The notes: generated by a model not told the origin, from the sequence alone. A DNA stretch of 64,000 bases from Cryptomeria japonica (GCF_030272615.1 NC_081414.1:340546502-340610501); one strand, 5' to 3'. Shown: positions 11,501-21,863, counted from the first letter of the stretch. A program made the numbers and translations.

Positions 11501-11948
11501 TCATTTTTTGTGCTTGGGCATGATCATAGATAGGGTAACCGACGATCACATGAATGAATTCCTTGGCAATCTTAAATGGTTGTTCTTCTAACCACATGAA
11601 ATCATCATGAACTCTGCTCAGAACAAACTTGACCCACTAGGGTTTGAACACACAGGGATAGGCTAGGGCTTCAGTCAATCCCTTGATCTTAATGTGCTCA
11701 TACTTGCTATCCAATTTACCATCTATGCACAATTCATCATTTGTGTCTTTGATTTCTGCATGACTTGGATCTTCAACTCGACATTTGGTGAAGAATCTCA
11801 CATCTTCGATTAACAAAACTTGATCTGGGATGAGTGAAAATGTGGTTTTGTCATCTAGTTGAGATGCAATTTTGGGAGTCAAAGAGTATTTCAGTGAGGG
11901 CTTTTCGATGTTCTTAACAACAATAGGATCTTGAATCTTAGGTGCCAT
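8577..11948 (-). pseudogene. E2 ORF2: long unknown protein, broken by stops
   Basis: One frame of about 1124 codons from Met 11948 (MAPKIQDPIVV) to a stop at 8577, with roughly a dozen in-frame stops and no frameshift that I can see. The N-terminal ~470 residues look globular. A Lys-rich, NLS-like region follows (KGKVLKRKKKD). Next comes a block conserved with E5 ORF2 (DEKRQIEEAVI, LPKELYEHI, SLVHLFPDM), then a Thr/Glu/Gln-rich low-complexity stretch. The C-terminal ~280 residues are charged and helical. There is no DTG/DSG, YxDD or DDE-type signature. I do not recognise the family. Conservation in two divergent elements argues that it was a real protein. A captured host gene is the alternative. 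Confidence 0.7.
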
Positions 11949-11998
11949 TGCAGATTTAAGATAAAAACTAACAAAAGATCCTTAGGGTTTGAGGATTT

Positions 11999-12256
11999 TC
12001 AAACGACAGACGTTTCACACTTAGCAAATAATAACAACTCGATATGATTGGTAAACCAGCTTAACAATGCATTGAGATTGATGTAAATACCTGGAATTTT
12101 CTCAGGAGGTGGTTTGATTGCCTTTGAATCACTTTGCTCTGCTCTCTTGAAAACTTGGTGAGTGTAAAATGACTGCATAAATGCTTTAAGTACACAATAT
12201 ACCTTATCAGGCTCCATGTAGGTTAGGTCAAAAACATTAAATGCACTTGGTTCCAC
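11999..12256 (-). pseudogene. E2 small unknown frame between ORF1 and ORF2
   Basis: 85 codons from MEPSAFNVFDLTY to SVV, in a different frame from ORF2 and ending about 50 bases before the ORF2 Met. It looks protein-like (KVYCVLKAFMQSFYTHQVFK) and not low-complexity. It may be the displaced N-terminal part of ORF2 after a frameshift or intron, or a separate small gene. No family recognised. Confidence 0.4.
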
Positions 12257-12479
12257 TAAACTTTCTTTCCTTTGTTTTGTGCTTTAACCGAGTAATCGAA
12301 CTTCCTTCATTTACCGACTTGACAGGCTTCCTGTATAATGTTCCAAAAGACTTTGATAGAATTTCAAACTTACTAATACATCTTAGCTATGCAGATTTTG
12401 AATTAAGTACATAATAAAGTAGGAACTGTTTAAGATTTAACCTTTGAGAGAATATAGTCCCTTCATACCTTTATCGATT

Positions 12480-13830
12480 AATTTGGAATAGGTGCACCTA
12501 ACTCGGTAGGTAAGGTGCTTTCTTTATTTGACATATTTTCCTTCTTTTTCCAAATCATCTTTAATTTTTCTTTTATTTCCTCAATGTCTCCTCTAGGTTG
12601 ATCTCTGCAATCTCTAGCCAAGTGTCCAACTTTGTGATAATGAAAACATGTCATACTAGGATTTCTCCATGATCTTCAATTGTTCATCCCAAACCTTATA
12701 AAATAGTTGGCACTTATATGTCCATATCTTCCACAACATTCACACCATATCCTTGTATTGTAATCCCATGGTACTGCAGAATATTATCGGTAAGGATCTG
12801 TGTGAGTTCGATAACCTCTAGTGCTTGCTCGGTGTGCATACCACATATAGTTATTTTGGTTAAATGAACACTTCTCAATATTATGTCCATATCTATTGTA
12901 GTTTTTACAAAACCCTTTGAATTTTGTATTCTTATAATTGTTAACAGACTTTGTCCTACATTGGTTAAATGTGTGACCATATTTATTGCAATTATAACAA
13001 TAACCATTAGACTTAGTGACATTCGGTTACTTACCTTTTCTGATTTGGCATATGTTGGCAGTATGACCTTGATTTCCATAGTAGTTACAAATAGGCTTCT
13101 TTCTTTTGATATTCTTCTTGATTCCAGCTTGCTTTGATGATTCTCCTCTCTCGGTAGTATGAATTCCTTTCTTGGTAGAGTCTTTTCCTTTGTAAACGAG
13201 TCCCGCATCTTTGTTGGGTCGTCTTATATTCAGTTGCTCATCCAACATCTTCGATGCTTCATAACTCTTCTTCAGTGTTTCTTTGGATTTTTTCTCTATT
13301 TCAAGTTCATTGGTTAACCTTGATACTTCAAGTTTCAATGCTTGATTCTCATCATCTTTTAGATTTGCATCATGATGTGCATAGCCTAGTTGATCTAACA
13401 TATTTTGTTGAATCCTAGTCAACCTTGTGATTTCATAATTCTTTTCAGATACTAATGCTTCAAGTTGTTGTTTCTCTCTTTCTAGATCTCTTACTTTATT
13501 CTTAGCTTTCCTCAATGCATCAAGATTTTTAGTCATCTATGTGCTGAAATGTTCATGTTCTCTTTTCATTGCTTTTAGTTGATCAGCCAGTGCTTTGTTA
13601 TTTTCTTTCAATACTCCAATCAATTCTTCAATCTCTTCAGATATACCATTCTCAGATGATGTCTCAATTTGTTCCACTAACTCTTGAGAGTCCTGTAAAT
13701 CATCAGATAATCTTCTTCTCACTTTTAGAGATTTTTGCATTTGTCTTTGCATGCCTGCAATCACCTGATTAGCATGATCCAATTCTTCTTGCAGATACAC
13801 AATCCTCCGAGATTGTTTATAGCCTTCCAT
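12480..13830 (-). pseudogene. E2 ORF1: coiled-coil protein with five zinc knuckles
   Basis: One minus-strand frame from Met 13830 (MEGYKQSRRIVYLQEELDHA). Residues 1-190 are heptad-rich coiled coil (LEREKQQLEALVSEK). A basic linker follows (KNIKRKKPI), then five CX2CX4HX4C-type knuckles at 13048-13089, 12958-12999, 12868-12909, 12703-12744 and 12607-12648. The first three are spaced exactly 90 bases apart. Only the second keeps all ligands (CYNCNKYGHTFNQC); the others each have one Cys changed to Tyr. Several stops break the frame. A coiled coil plus zinc knuckles suggests a Gag-like self-assembling, nucleic-acid-binding role. Confidence 0.8.
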
Positions 13831-13878
13831 TGATAAGATCTTTCTCTTTAGGTAGTTAAACCCTTTTCCAAGATTCAA

Positions 13879-13890
13879 GCTTTGATACCA
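13879..13890 (-). other. Primer-binding site of E2
   Basis: TGGTATCAAAGC in element orientation, one base off the initiator-Met primer site, two bases (AT) from the 5' LTR end AACA. The same two-base spacer occurs in E5, E6 and E7. Confidence 0.9.
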
Positions 13891-13892
13891 AT

Positions 13893-15032
13893 TGTTAGGC
13901 CCAGTATGGAAAGCTAATGTACTGAGAGGGGAGGGGTGAATCAGTACTTCAAAACTTTTTCTCAACAATATCTTTAGTGTTATGCATAAACCATAAATTG
14001 TTGTAACATAACATAAAGCTAAAACAAATGAATAACAATCATACATGATTCTCTCCATAACACTTATATTCTAGTTACACAGAAACTCTTAGTTAGAGAG
14101 AAAAATTGCGATGGGGATGGCACCCACAACTTCACTACTGCAATAATAAAGATGCTCGGTTAGAGCTAAATGTTTAGCAATTCTGATAGCTTACCCTGTT
14201 AGGAGTATCAAGATTTGTTAGATCTACCTTGCTAAAGGATTTTTACAACACTTAATCTAAATGTTGCACCTGGTTAGAGGCTTTACAATTTATAGACTTG
14301 GTTAGAGTCTTTTACCCTGTTAAAGGTTTCTCTATAACTCAAAATATTACAATGAAATTATTACAAATATCTGCAACTTTACATCTAGAATGTTATAGAA
14401 AATTCTATGTGCTCAAATAATGATTACCTTTCTTATAGCATACCTCGGTAACCCATATAGTAACTCGGTAAACCCTTCTATTTACTCTATTCTATGACTA
14501 TTCTCTGAAATGCTTCTCAGTGACCTTTGTGTCTCTGTAACAGTCTTCATACAGTCATGCACACACATATTTTTTTTTAACTCATGCTGTATATATAGAT
14601 CTCTTATGATGGTGATATGATTCATTGCTTCGATCTTACAAACATGTTTTACCAAATGAATAACCATGCAAAATATTTCATTGGTTAAATGACCTTGAAA
14701 TCATACACAATCTTGAAGTACAATTTACAATGTGATAATGGTTCTATGCTCCTTGATCTTGTAACATGTTTCCATATGTATGTCCAGGTTCAATGAATCT
14801 AGTAACACGTTTCACTTAGTGTATATCAACTCAGTGTGTCATCTTTGCTGCTCGGTAAACATAGAATGATACTTGGTAGACAGCTCGATGCATACTGGGC
14901 TCTATGACTAGTTTCTCTTATTAACCGACTGCGCTGTACATATTGACTAAATATTTTGGTAGAGTTAACTGACTAGAGTATATAGAATAACTTTGAACAT
15001 AAGACTAATGGCAACCTTAGTAAGTAGTAACA
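13893..15032 (-). repeat. 5' LTR of E2
   Basis: 1140 bp, direct repeat of 7078-8219. Outer flank TATGG at 15033-15037 matches 7073-7077. U5 motif at 13922-13944. Many LTR-LTR differences are C/T or G/A, for example CTCGGTAA versus CTTGGTAA. Confidence 0.95.
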
Positions 15033-15136
15033 TATGGGTCTTTGATGTGATTTCTCGATATGGGTCTTTGATTGTTGATATGGATCTTTTGATATGAATT
15101 CTCGATATGGTACTTGCGTTATGGGTCTTGATGTGC

Positions 15137-15480
15137 GATATGGAACCTCATTTGATATTTCGTTGTTTCAAGTTGATTTTGAAATTCTAATTTCAATATG
15201 GGATTTGATATTCAATATGAAACTTGATTTGATATGTCATTGTTTCAAGTTGATTTTGGTTTTGATTTTGACATGAGATGTGATTTTTGATATGGAACTT
15301 GATTTGATATTTCATTGTTTCAAGTTGATTTTGATGATTTCGATATGGAATTTGATTTTTGATATGAAACTTGATTTGATATGTCATTGTTTCAAGTTGA
15401 TTTTGGTTTGATTGCGATATGGGATTGGATTTTTGATATGGAACTTGATTTGATATTTCATTGTTTCAAGTTGATTTGAT
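15137..15480. repeat. Tandem repeat, five units of about 75 bp
   Basis: Units start GATATGGAAC, AATATGAAAC, GATATGGAAC, GATATGAAAC and GATATGGAAC at 15137, 15214, 15289, 15361 and 15435. Each contains TTGTTTCAAGTTGATTT. Spacing is 77, 75, 72 and 74. It lies just 5' of the PMD gene on the plus strand, inside E1. Confidence 0.9.
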
Positions 15481-15541
15481 GTTGGATATATCAGATAGAT
15501 AGATGTGGGAACTGATATGTGGACATGTTGTGTTGTTACAG

Positions 15542-17420
15542 GATTGGCTTGGTGTACTTGAGTTGCGAGAGCGATTTCCTAGACCATGGTCTCTGATTCC
15601 TTGGTTGACATAGGAAGATAGGGATATCATTGAGAGGTGTGGGTTATCCTCTTTGTTGGACATGCCTCGGTATATCATTAACTGGGGTTTGTTGATAGCT
15701 CTGGCAAAGAGGTGGCACAGTGAGACAAACAACTTTCACTTGGCTACTGGTGAGATTACAGTCACTCCAGAGGACTGTTATTGGATTCTATGGATTCCTA
15801 TGATTGGAGCACTATTTCCTTATGACAAGATAGAGGAGGATGGGATAGATGCTCTTCATTGGATATTCCATGATGAGCATATTTGTGGATATGAGATCCC
15901 TTGGCAGGAGTTTATAGATTTTAATTATGCTCCACTACCTTCTATACTGGCAGGTTTCATAGGTGGCTTCTTGTGTCCTAACTGTAGGTCAAAGGGACTC
16001 GTAGTGGGATGGGGATTGGTGCTAGAGGATATGGTGACATAGGATCACAGGCTTGAATGGGGATCCTGTATGTGCCCATCTATATAGAGATCTGCATTAG
16101 GTGGTGTATCTAGGATACATCAGTTTATCAGTTGGGGTCACATTATTATAGGTGTGGGCTTGGGAGCACATTCCTATAGAGAGGCCACTTGCAGATATGG
16201 ATAGGCTAGTTGGTCGGGTTTATGCATATGGGTACACAAAGATAGTTGTCTAGCATAAGCTGGGCAAGCTTGAGAATTGGAGGATGGTGTTGGATGAAAT
16301 TGATAGAATCATTTGGAGACCATATATGGATTGTGAGGTGTGTGCGGTGGATGAGCTAGAGATGCCCTATGTATATATGTCATGATACTTGATAGGGCGG
16401 ATGTCGTTTATCATTGAGAGGTTATTGCATAGTAAATTTCATTGGTAGTATGGTCAACAATAGGGTGTACCATAGGGAGCATGCCTATATGCTCATCGGA
16501 GGCAGGATGTGCCAGAGTGGGGTCCGACTATTGATAGTGCAGTGGTTATGGAGGAGTACATGTATTTGGCTGGATAGATATGGGACTATGGGTTTGGAGT
16601 GGTAGATTCTGGGATGATGGAGGAGTTTGCAGTGCTCTTCATGGCCCATGTTGTAGCATGGATATCAGATCTAGCAGAGATGATTCCCACTTTTGATGAT
16701 GATGAGGATGAGCAGCTCGAGAGGCTAGGGAGATAGAGAGGCGAAGGAGAGGAGATGGAGGAGGGATATGGGGATGGTGGAGGAGATGATGGGGGAGATG
16801 GGAGGCGAGGTGGTAGAGAGAGATGAGGAGATAGAGGAAGGGATGCTTGTTGGTTGGAGCTGGTGGAGTTGGCTGGGTAGGCGAGGTGATAATAGTTGTG
16901 GGTGGGATGGATGAGTTCAGGCAACTGACTTAGAGGAGGAGAACAAATGTATTACCTCTATCGATGCCTAGGATAGGGATAGGGATGGGTGGTACCATGA
17001 CACAAGTACCCATTCATGTTCGGGTACCCACCCACTAAGAGGATGCATAGATTAGGTCCCTATAGATGACAGTGCAACAACTTTAGGCATAGGTACTAGC
17101 TCAACAATGCCAGATTATGCAGATTGCCGCAAAGTAAGATACAGTGATAGAGTTCCTAGGTCGAGCAGAGGCTCAGGCGAATAGCTTGGAAAGAGTGGCA
17201 GCTAGTGGTTCTATGAGAGACACACTGAGAGAGATGTAGTACATAGCCAAGGAGGTTGAGTACTATAGGCATTTATATGAGGAGGTCATCCCTAGATATC
17301 ATAGAGCTTCTAGCTATGCCACGGTGACATCTAGTCAATAGGGGTTATAGGGCCTTCTCAACATGATCCACCCAAAGATCCAGGTGCTAGGACATCTGTT
17401 GTGAGACCATAAACCTCATG
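15542..17420 (+). pseudogene. Plant mobile domain (PMD) gene, antisense extra gene of E1
   Basis: The plus strand encodes a plant mobile domain like those of MAIN/MAIL proteins: LRERFPRPWSL, then KRWHSETNNFHLATGEITV, TPEDCYWILWIPMIG, and, after frame changes, LLQ-like VWAWEHI, GRVYAYGYTKIVV, WRMVLDEIDRIIWRPYMDCE and VPEWGPTIDSAV. A C-terminal Gln-rich, helical segment ends about 17400. A good acceptor (TTGTTACAG) precedes the frame at 15541. In the C-terminal ~105 codons there are nine stops, seven TAG and two TAA, all where CAG/CAA would fit. PMD proteins act in transcription and silencing in plants. Position between pol and 3' LTR, antisense, matches the extra genes known in Tat elements. 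Confidence 0.8.
16621..16920. repeat. Purine-rich low-complexity stretch in the PMD gene
   Basis: GGAGGAGATG-type repeats with strong purine bias on the plus strand. In the PMD frame this would be an acidic Glu/Asp/Gly-rich linker between the PMD and the C-terminal helical part. The Pro/Ser-rich reading frame on the other strand is its shadow. Confidence 0.6.
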
Positions 17421-17683
17421 AGATAGTCATACCTAATAGACTTGTCTCTATTGTATTTTGATCATTGTATTGAATTTTGACAGACATGACATCTTTTATA
17501 TATTTTGACCATTTTTTAGATATATACAACACCGATTTTTGGATCCATATGTGATGTGTTTTATGGATGATGATTTATACATGGATGTGATGTTTCTATG
17601 ATGGTGATGCAATTGTTAGATAAATTCTTTTGATTTGCTATTTTTTTGATATGATTGAGGATGAAGATGCAATGATATGATTT

Positions 17684-17855
17684 GTGAGATGTATTTTGAA
17701 AATGAGATGTGTGATAATGATATGTTGTGAGATGTATCTTGAAAATGAGATGTATGATAATGATATGATGTGAGATGTATTTTAAAAATGAGATGTATGA
17801 TAATGATATGTTGTGAGATGTATCTTGAAAATGAGATGTGTGATAATGATATGCA
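17684..17855. repeat. Tandem repeat, four units of exactly 43 bp
   Basis: Units begin GTGAGATGTA at 17684, 17727, 17770 and 17813, each followed by (T/C)TTGAAAATGAGATGT and GATAATGATATG. Spacing is 43 each time. It lies downstream of the PMD gene in E1. Confidence 0.92.
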
Positions 17856-17935
17856 ACTATTTGTAATATGATATGCAACTAATTGTAAAATATTATGCAA
17901 CTAATTGTAAAATGATATGCAACTAATTGATCATC
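17848..17935. repeat. Tandem repeat, four units of about 22 bp
   Basis: ATATGCAACTAATTGTAAA-like units at about 17849, 17870, 17893 and 17915, directly adjoining the 43-bp array, whose last bases (GATAATGATATG) they share. Confidence 0.85.
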
Positions 17936-18871
17936 CTCATTTTGTCGTTTGTCATTCTTGTATAGTCACATGTTTTTGCTTTCTTTGTGTTTATCATCAT
18001 TGAGTTATTGATATGTTGAAAATTTATACAAGCATAATAGTATAATTGAACCATAATGACTTGAGAAAAATTTACATGGATTTTGATATTGCAAGATGGC
18101 ACAAGCGTCGAGGTATAATTGAGCCAAGATGACCTAAGTGTTGCTTATGTATAAATAGACAAGATTGGACCATTTGTATGCACAAAGTGGAACAATGTCT
18201 TCAGTGATATGTTGCGAATCATGTCTCGAGACAAGTATTTGCACAATAGAAGTGATCGCCTCACAAACAAAAAGCTAAAAAATATCGAAGTCTCCAACCA
18301 CTTTCTCTAGATCGATGGATCGTTGAGAAAATTTAGGGGATCCAATAATTCAAAAAGGTTTAAGTGCAAAAATTGTCAAAAACTTCATGCAAGATGTTAA
18401 CAAATTATAATGCAAAAAATCATCCATATGTGTGTTGAAGTTGTTGATCGGATTAGTGTTTTTCTTTCTTGGCTGCTGGAGTTGTTGTAGATAGGATTTT
18501 CTTAGCGTGTTGTGATTCTTGTTTATTTGAATTCAGATGAATGTTGCCCCCAGTTAGAGATACCAATTGATGTGGATATGTACAATAATTACCAAGCCAT
18601 GGTGGGATATAATGAACTGATATTCATATAAGCAAGGACAGTGTTGTTGATAAAGTGTTGGGCAATGGCCAGTGGTTTTGAATTTGGATACAAAAGATAT
18701 GAGTAATGATAGATAGAGGAGTTGTTCCCTCACAAGTAGCACATGTTGCCAGGTTCTCAACATTTGTTTTTATTGCACCCTTTTGTTGTTTTGATTTTTT
18801 TGTTATTTTTTGATTTTTTTTTTTAAAAAAATTTAAAATTTTATTTTCACTTTTTCCATACATTAGACCAC
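17936..18871. other. E1 spacer between PMD gene and integrase end
   Basis: About 940 bases with no credible gene. It holds T-rich runs near 18780-18850 just downstream of the integrase stop; the reading frames across it are AT-rich and without family motifs. It would hold the 3' ends of two converging genes, pol on the minus strand and PMD on the plus strand. Confidence 0.5.
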
Positions 18872-19967
18872 TCAAGTATAGAATTTCTTCAGATGGATGT
18901 TGTTGATTGGTTCATCAAGCACATCACCTTCTGAATTTGTTAGCTGATAGGAACCTGATCCATAGGTTGATATTATGACATAGGGACCCAACCAGTTAGG
19001 CTCAAACTTTCCCTTCTTTTTTTGATCCTGTTGATTTTTGGGATTTTCTTTGAGTACGAGATCACCAACTTTAAAAATCCTAGGGATGACTTTGTGGTTG
19101 TAGCTTCTGCATATGCGCTACTGGTATTTTTTGAGGTGATTATAGGCCTATTGGCATTTTTCATCTAGAAGCTCCAGTTCTTGCAATCTGTTGACCCGAT
19201 ACTCCTCATCTTGAATGAGGCCTTTCAAAGATACTCTGAGTGATGGAATTTCTACCTCAAGAGGTAAAATTGCTTCTGATCCATACACCAAATAATATGG
19301 TGTAGCTCCTATAGGTGTCTTGATCCTAGTCCTGTATGCCCAAAGTGCCCTATTGAGTTGTACATGCCAATCCTTTCTTGCATCATTTACTGTCTTCTTT
19401 AGGATTTTTAGTATTGTTTTTTTTGATGTCTCTTCTTGACCGTTCCCCTGTGAGTAGTAGGGTGTAGAGAAGCGATGTTGGATTTTGAATTGTTCACATA
19501 GTTCTCATACATCCTGGTTTTGAAGAGATGCCCGTTATCTATGATGATGGAATTGGGAATGTCGTATCTGCAAATCAGATAATTGAGAATAAAAGAGGTA
19601 ATTTGTTTTCCAATTACTATGGTCATTGGGGCTGCTTCAATCCATTTTGTAAAATACTTTTTTTGTAGTGATAATGAAATTGTGTCCATTTGAAGATGAG
19701 GGATGTATTTTGCCTACTAAGTCAAGTCCCCACTGATAGAAAGGCCAAGATATTGTAAATGGATACAATTCCTATGCTGGTGTATGGATAAGATTGCCAT
19801 GGATTTGGCACTTAAGACATTTCTTTGCAAATTGATAAGAGTCTTTCTCCATTGTTGGCCAGTAATATCCCATTCTCAAAAGTTTTTTAGTGAGAGTAGG
19901 ACCACTTGAATGTGTGTCATAGATACCTTCATGAAGCTCATGTAAAGAAGAGTTAGATTTATTACGA
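18872..19967 (-). pseudogene. E1 integrase
   Basis: Minus-strand integrase, stop at 18872-18874, in at least two frames. Zinc-binding part: LHEGICDTH and CLKCQIHG. Core: WGLDLVGKIHP (Asp), SIIIDNGHLF (Asp) and SQGNGQEET (Glu), so all three catalytic acidic residues are still encoded. The C-terminal domain reads GKFEPNWLGPYV and HLKKFYT. Frameshifts near 19400-19690 and several stops inactivate it. It is closely similar to the captured copy at 3316-4443 and to the scrap at 2476-2625. Confidence 0.85.
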
Positions 19968-20609
19968 TCAAGACAACAAAGAAGAGTACCATCTATACCT
20001 CAACAGTAAAGGGGTATAATGGGTGGCTTGCCAGATGAAGTTGCATTTTTGGTTCTGGGATAAGTCAATGGGTAGGTTATTGGTTTTAAGATACTCATGT
20101 ATTGTTTTGTATAAAGGAGAGTTTGTACCGGTTAAGGCATAGATAACATGGGATGCAAAATTGTCATAGGCTGGGGAAAACAATTGCTCTACCAGAAACT
20201 CATAATGACTTTGTTGCTCTAGAATTTGTAGCAGTGAAGTGATAGTAGCCATGGCATCGATTGCTCTGTTGTCCAGCCTTGGTATTTTCTCAAAGGTGAC
20301 ATGTACAAAATATTGTTTGAAGTCATCCACCATCCTTTTGTATGGTAGCAGTTTGTCACCTTTTGTTTGATATTCATTGTTGATCTGATTTATGACTAGT
20401 TGGGAATCTCCATAGACTTTCAGTTCCATGATTCTCGATTCCATGATCATTTTGATTCCTATGACCAGTGCCTCATACTCAAAAATGTTATTTGTGGATG
20501 GAAACATGAGTCGATATAATTGGGGTATGGTGTGTCCTTCAGGAGTGACGAACAAGATGCTGACACCTGAGCCATGTTGAGTGTAGGAACCATCAAAGTA
20601 TAGGGTCCA
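19968..20609 (-). pseudogene. E1 second (archaeal-type) RNase H
   Basis: Starts WTLYFDGSYTQHGSGVSILF and runs through NIFEYEALVIGIK, YGDSQLVINQI and LDNRAIDAMAT, giving the D-E-D-D pattern of this RNase H class, then a ~90-residue tether to integrase. A second RNase H after the Gypsy one is the hallmark of the Tat lineage. The frame continues from RT with only stops (for example TAG before WTLYF), no frameshift. Confidence 0.85.
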
Positions 20610-21164
20610 TTACTTGGTGGAAATAGTAAGGACATCCCTGTTTGTAAATTTGACCTCCATTAGTTGCTTATCTAGTAGTGGTGCTTTAGCTAATTGATCT
20701 ACAATTACTTGTCCCTTGATAGCCCGATGCACTATGTAGTGGATATCAAATTCACTAAGAATCATGACCCATTTAGCTAGTCTGCCTATGAGAACTGCTT
20801 TGCTAAGTAAATACTTGAGAGGATCATTTTTTTCTACTAGCTTGATTGTGTGAGCTATCATATAATGTCATAACTTTTGAGAAGCAAAGACTATAGCTAA
20901 GGAGGCCTTCTCAATGAATGTGTAATTGAGCTCATAGCCATTTAATGTCTTGCTGATGTAATAAATAGCTCGTTCCTTGCCTTCTTGATCTTCTTGTGCT
21001 AATAGTGCCCCTAATGATATGTTCATTATTGATATGTAGAGGATGAGCGGCTTTCCTGCTATTGGTGGTACTAGAACTGGTGGGTTCATTAGATATTGCT
21101 TGATTTGATAGAACGATTCAACACATTTGGCTTCCCATCTAAATGGTATATTCCTATGCACCAA
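20610..21164 (-). pseudogene. E1 Gypsy-type RNase H
   Basis: Encodes the RT thumb and RNase H: FRWEAKCVESFYQIKQYL, ILYISIMNISLGALLAQEDQ, ERAIYYISKTLNGYELNYT, then GRLAKWVMILSEFDIHY. The first catalytic Asp position (normally ATD or ASD in this family) reads MN here. One in-frame stop separates two open segments at 20865. Same frame as RT. Confidence 0.8.
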
Positions 21165-21218
21165 ATGATTGAATGGTAGACTTTTATCTACTAGTTGGGC
21201 GATGAATCACCTGATTGA

Positions 21219-21824
21219 CTAGAGCCATCCTTGTAGAGATCTGAGTTGGCTAATGTTCTTGGGAGGTGACATCTCCATGATGCCCAGATGTTCTACCTGG
21301 GTAAATGATTTGGCTAGTAAATCATCTTCATAGTCCTTCATGAAGGTATGCATCATATCATGAAAGATTATCATCATTTCTCTTTGATAAGTTTCCCCAA
21401 CATTCTTTAAGCCAAAAGGCATGACATTCCAATAATACGTTCCCCAAGGATAGGTGAACGTTGTTCTATCTTGGTCCTCTGGAGCTATCTTGATTTGATT
21501 ATAGATAGAAAAGTCATCCATTAATGATAGCATTGCATGGCCTATTGTGAGGTCTACAATTATGTCGATGTTGCACAAAGGAAAGTCATCCTTTGGACAG
21601 GCTTTGTTAACATCCCTAAAATCTATGCATAACATGATGCTTCCATATGGTTTAGAAACTGACACAATGTTTGAAATCCATTCAACGTAGTCTATAGGTC
21701 GAATAAATCTGATGTCTAATAACTTCTTTAGTTCAGCTTTGACCATTAATGCTACATGTGGATTCATCTTTCTTAATTTTTGCTTGACTGGCTTAGCTCT
21801 TGGACTAATAGATAAATGATGCAT
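21219..21824 (-). pseudogene. E1 reverse transcriptase with an internal deletion
   Basis: RT fingers and palm are clear: HVALMVKAELKKLLDIRFIR, CIDFRDVNKACPKDDFPL, the first catalytic Asp in MDDFSIYNQI, PFGLKNVGETYQREM, and YEDDLLAKS as the xxDD box. After VEH the protein jumps to IMEMSPPKNISQLRSLQGWL. About 50 residues usually found between these in Tat RTs (the LGYIVS region) are absent, an in-frame deletion. Reading resumes with a stop into the thumb and RNase H. Confidence 0.85.
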
Positions 21825-21863
21825 GATTAATTATGGATCAATCACGGACATATCTGCATAGGA

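Larger units (their letters stand above)
7078..15032 (-). mobile_element. E2: pol-less LTR element with two unusual genes
   Basis: A 7955-bp element with 1.14-kb LTRs, perfect 5-bp duplication TATGG, primer site TGGTATCAAAGC and polypurine tract AAAAGGGGAGAT. The interior encodes on the minus strand a coiled-coil protein with five zinc knuckles, a small unknown frame, and a long unknown protein of about 1124 codons. I find no protease, RT, RNase H or integrase motif on either strand of the interior. It is therefore non-autonomous. The two LTRs differ at about one base in 20 by eye, so it is not a recent insertion. Confidence 0.92.

Noticed and set aside
8577-11948. E2 ORF2 as a retroviral-type envelope gene
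   Set aside because: I see no signal peptide, transmembrane segment or Cys-rich ectodomain; the protein is charged, with Lys-rich and helical parts.
13537-14058. 173-codon protein starting inside the E2 LTR (MERIMYDCYSF)
   Set aside because: Its first part is LTR and primer-site sequence read through; the real protein start is more likely Met 13830.
15542-17420. Intact host MAIN/MAIL-type gene
   Set aside because: The PMD frame has many stops and frame changes and lies inside the boundaries of E1, antisense between pol and the 3' LTR.
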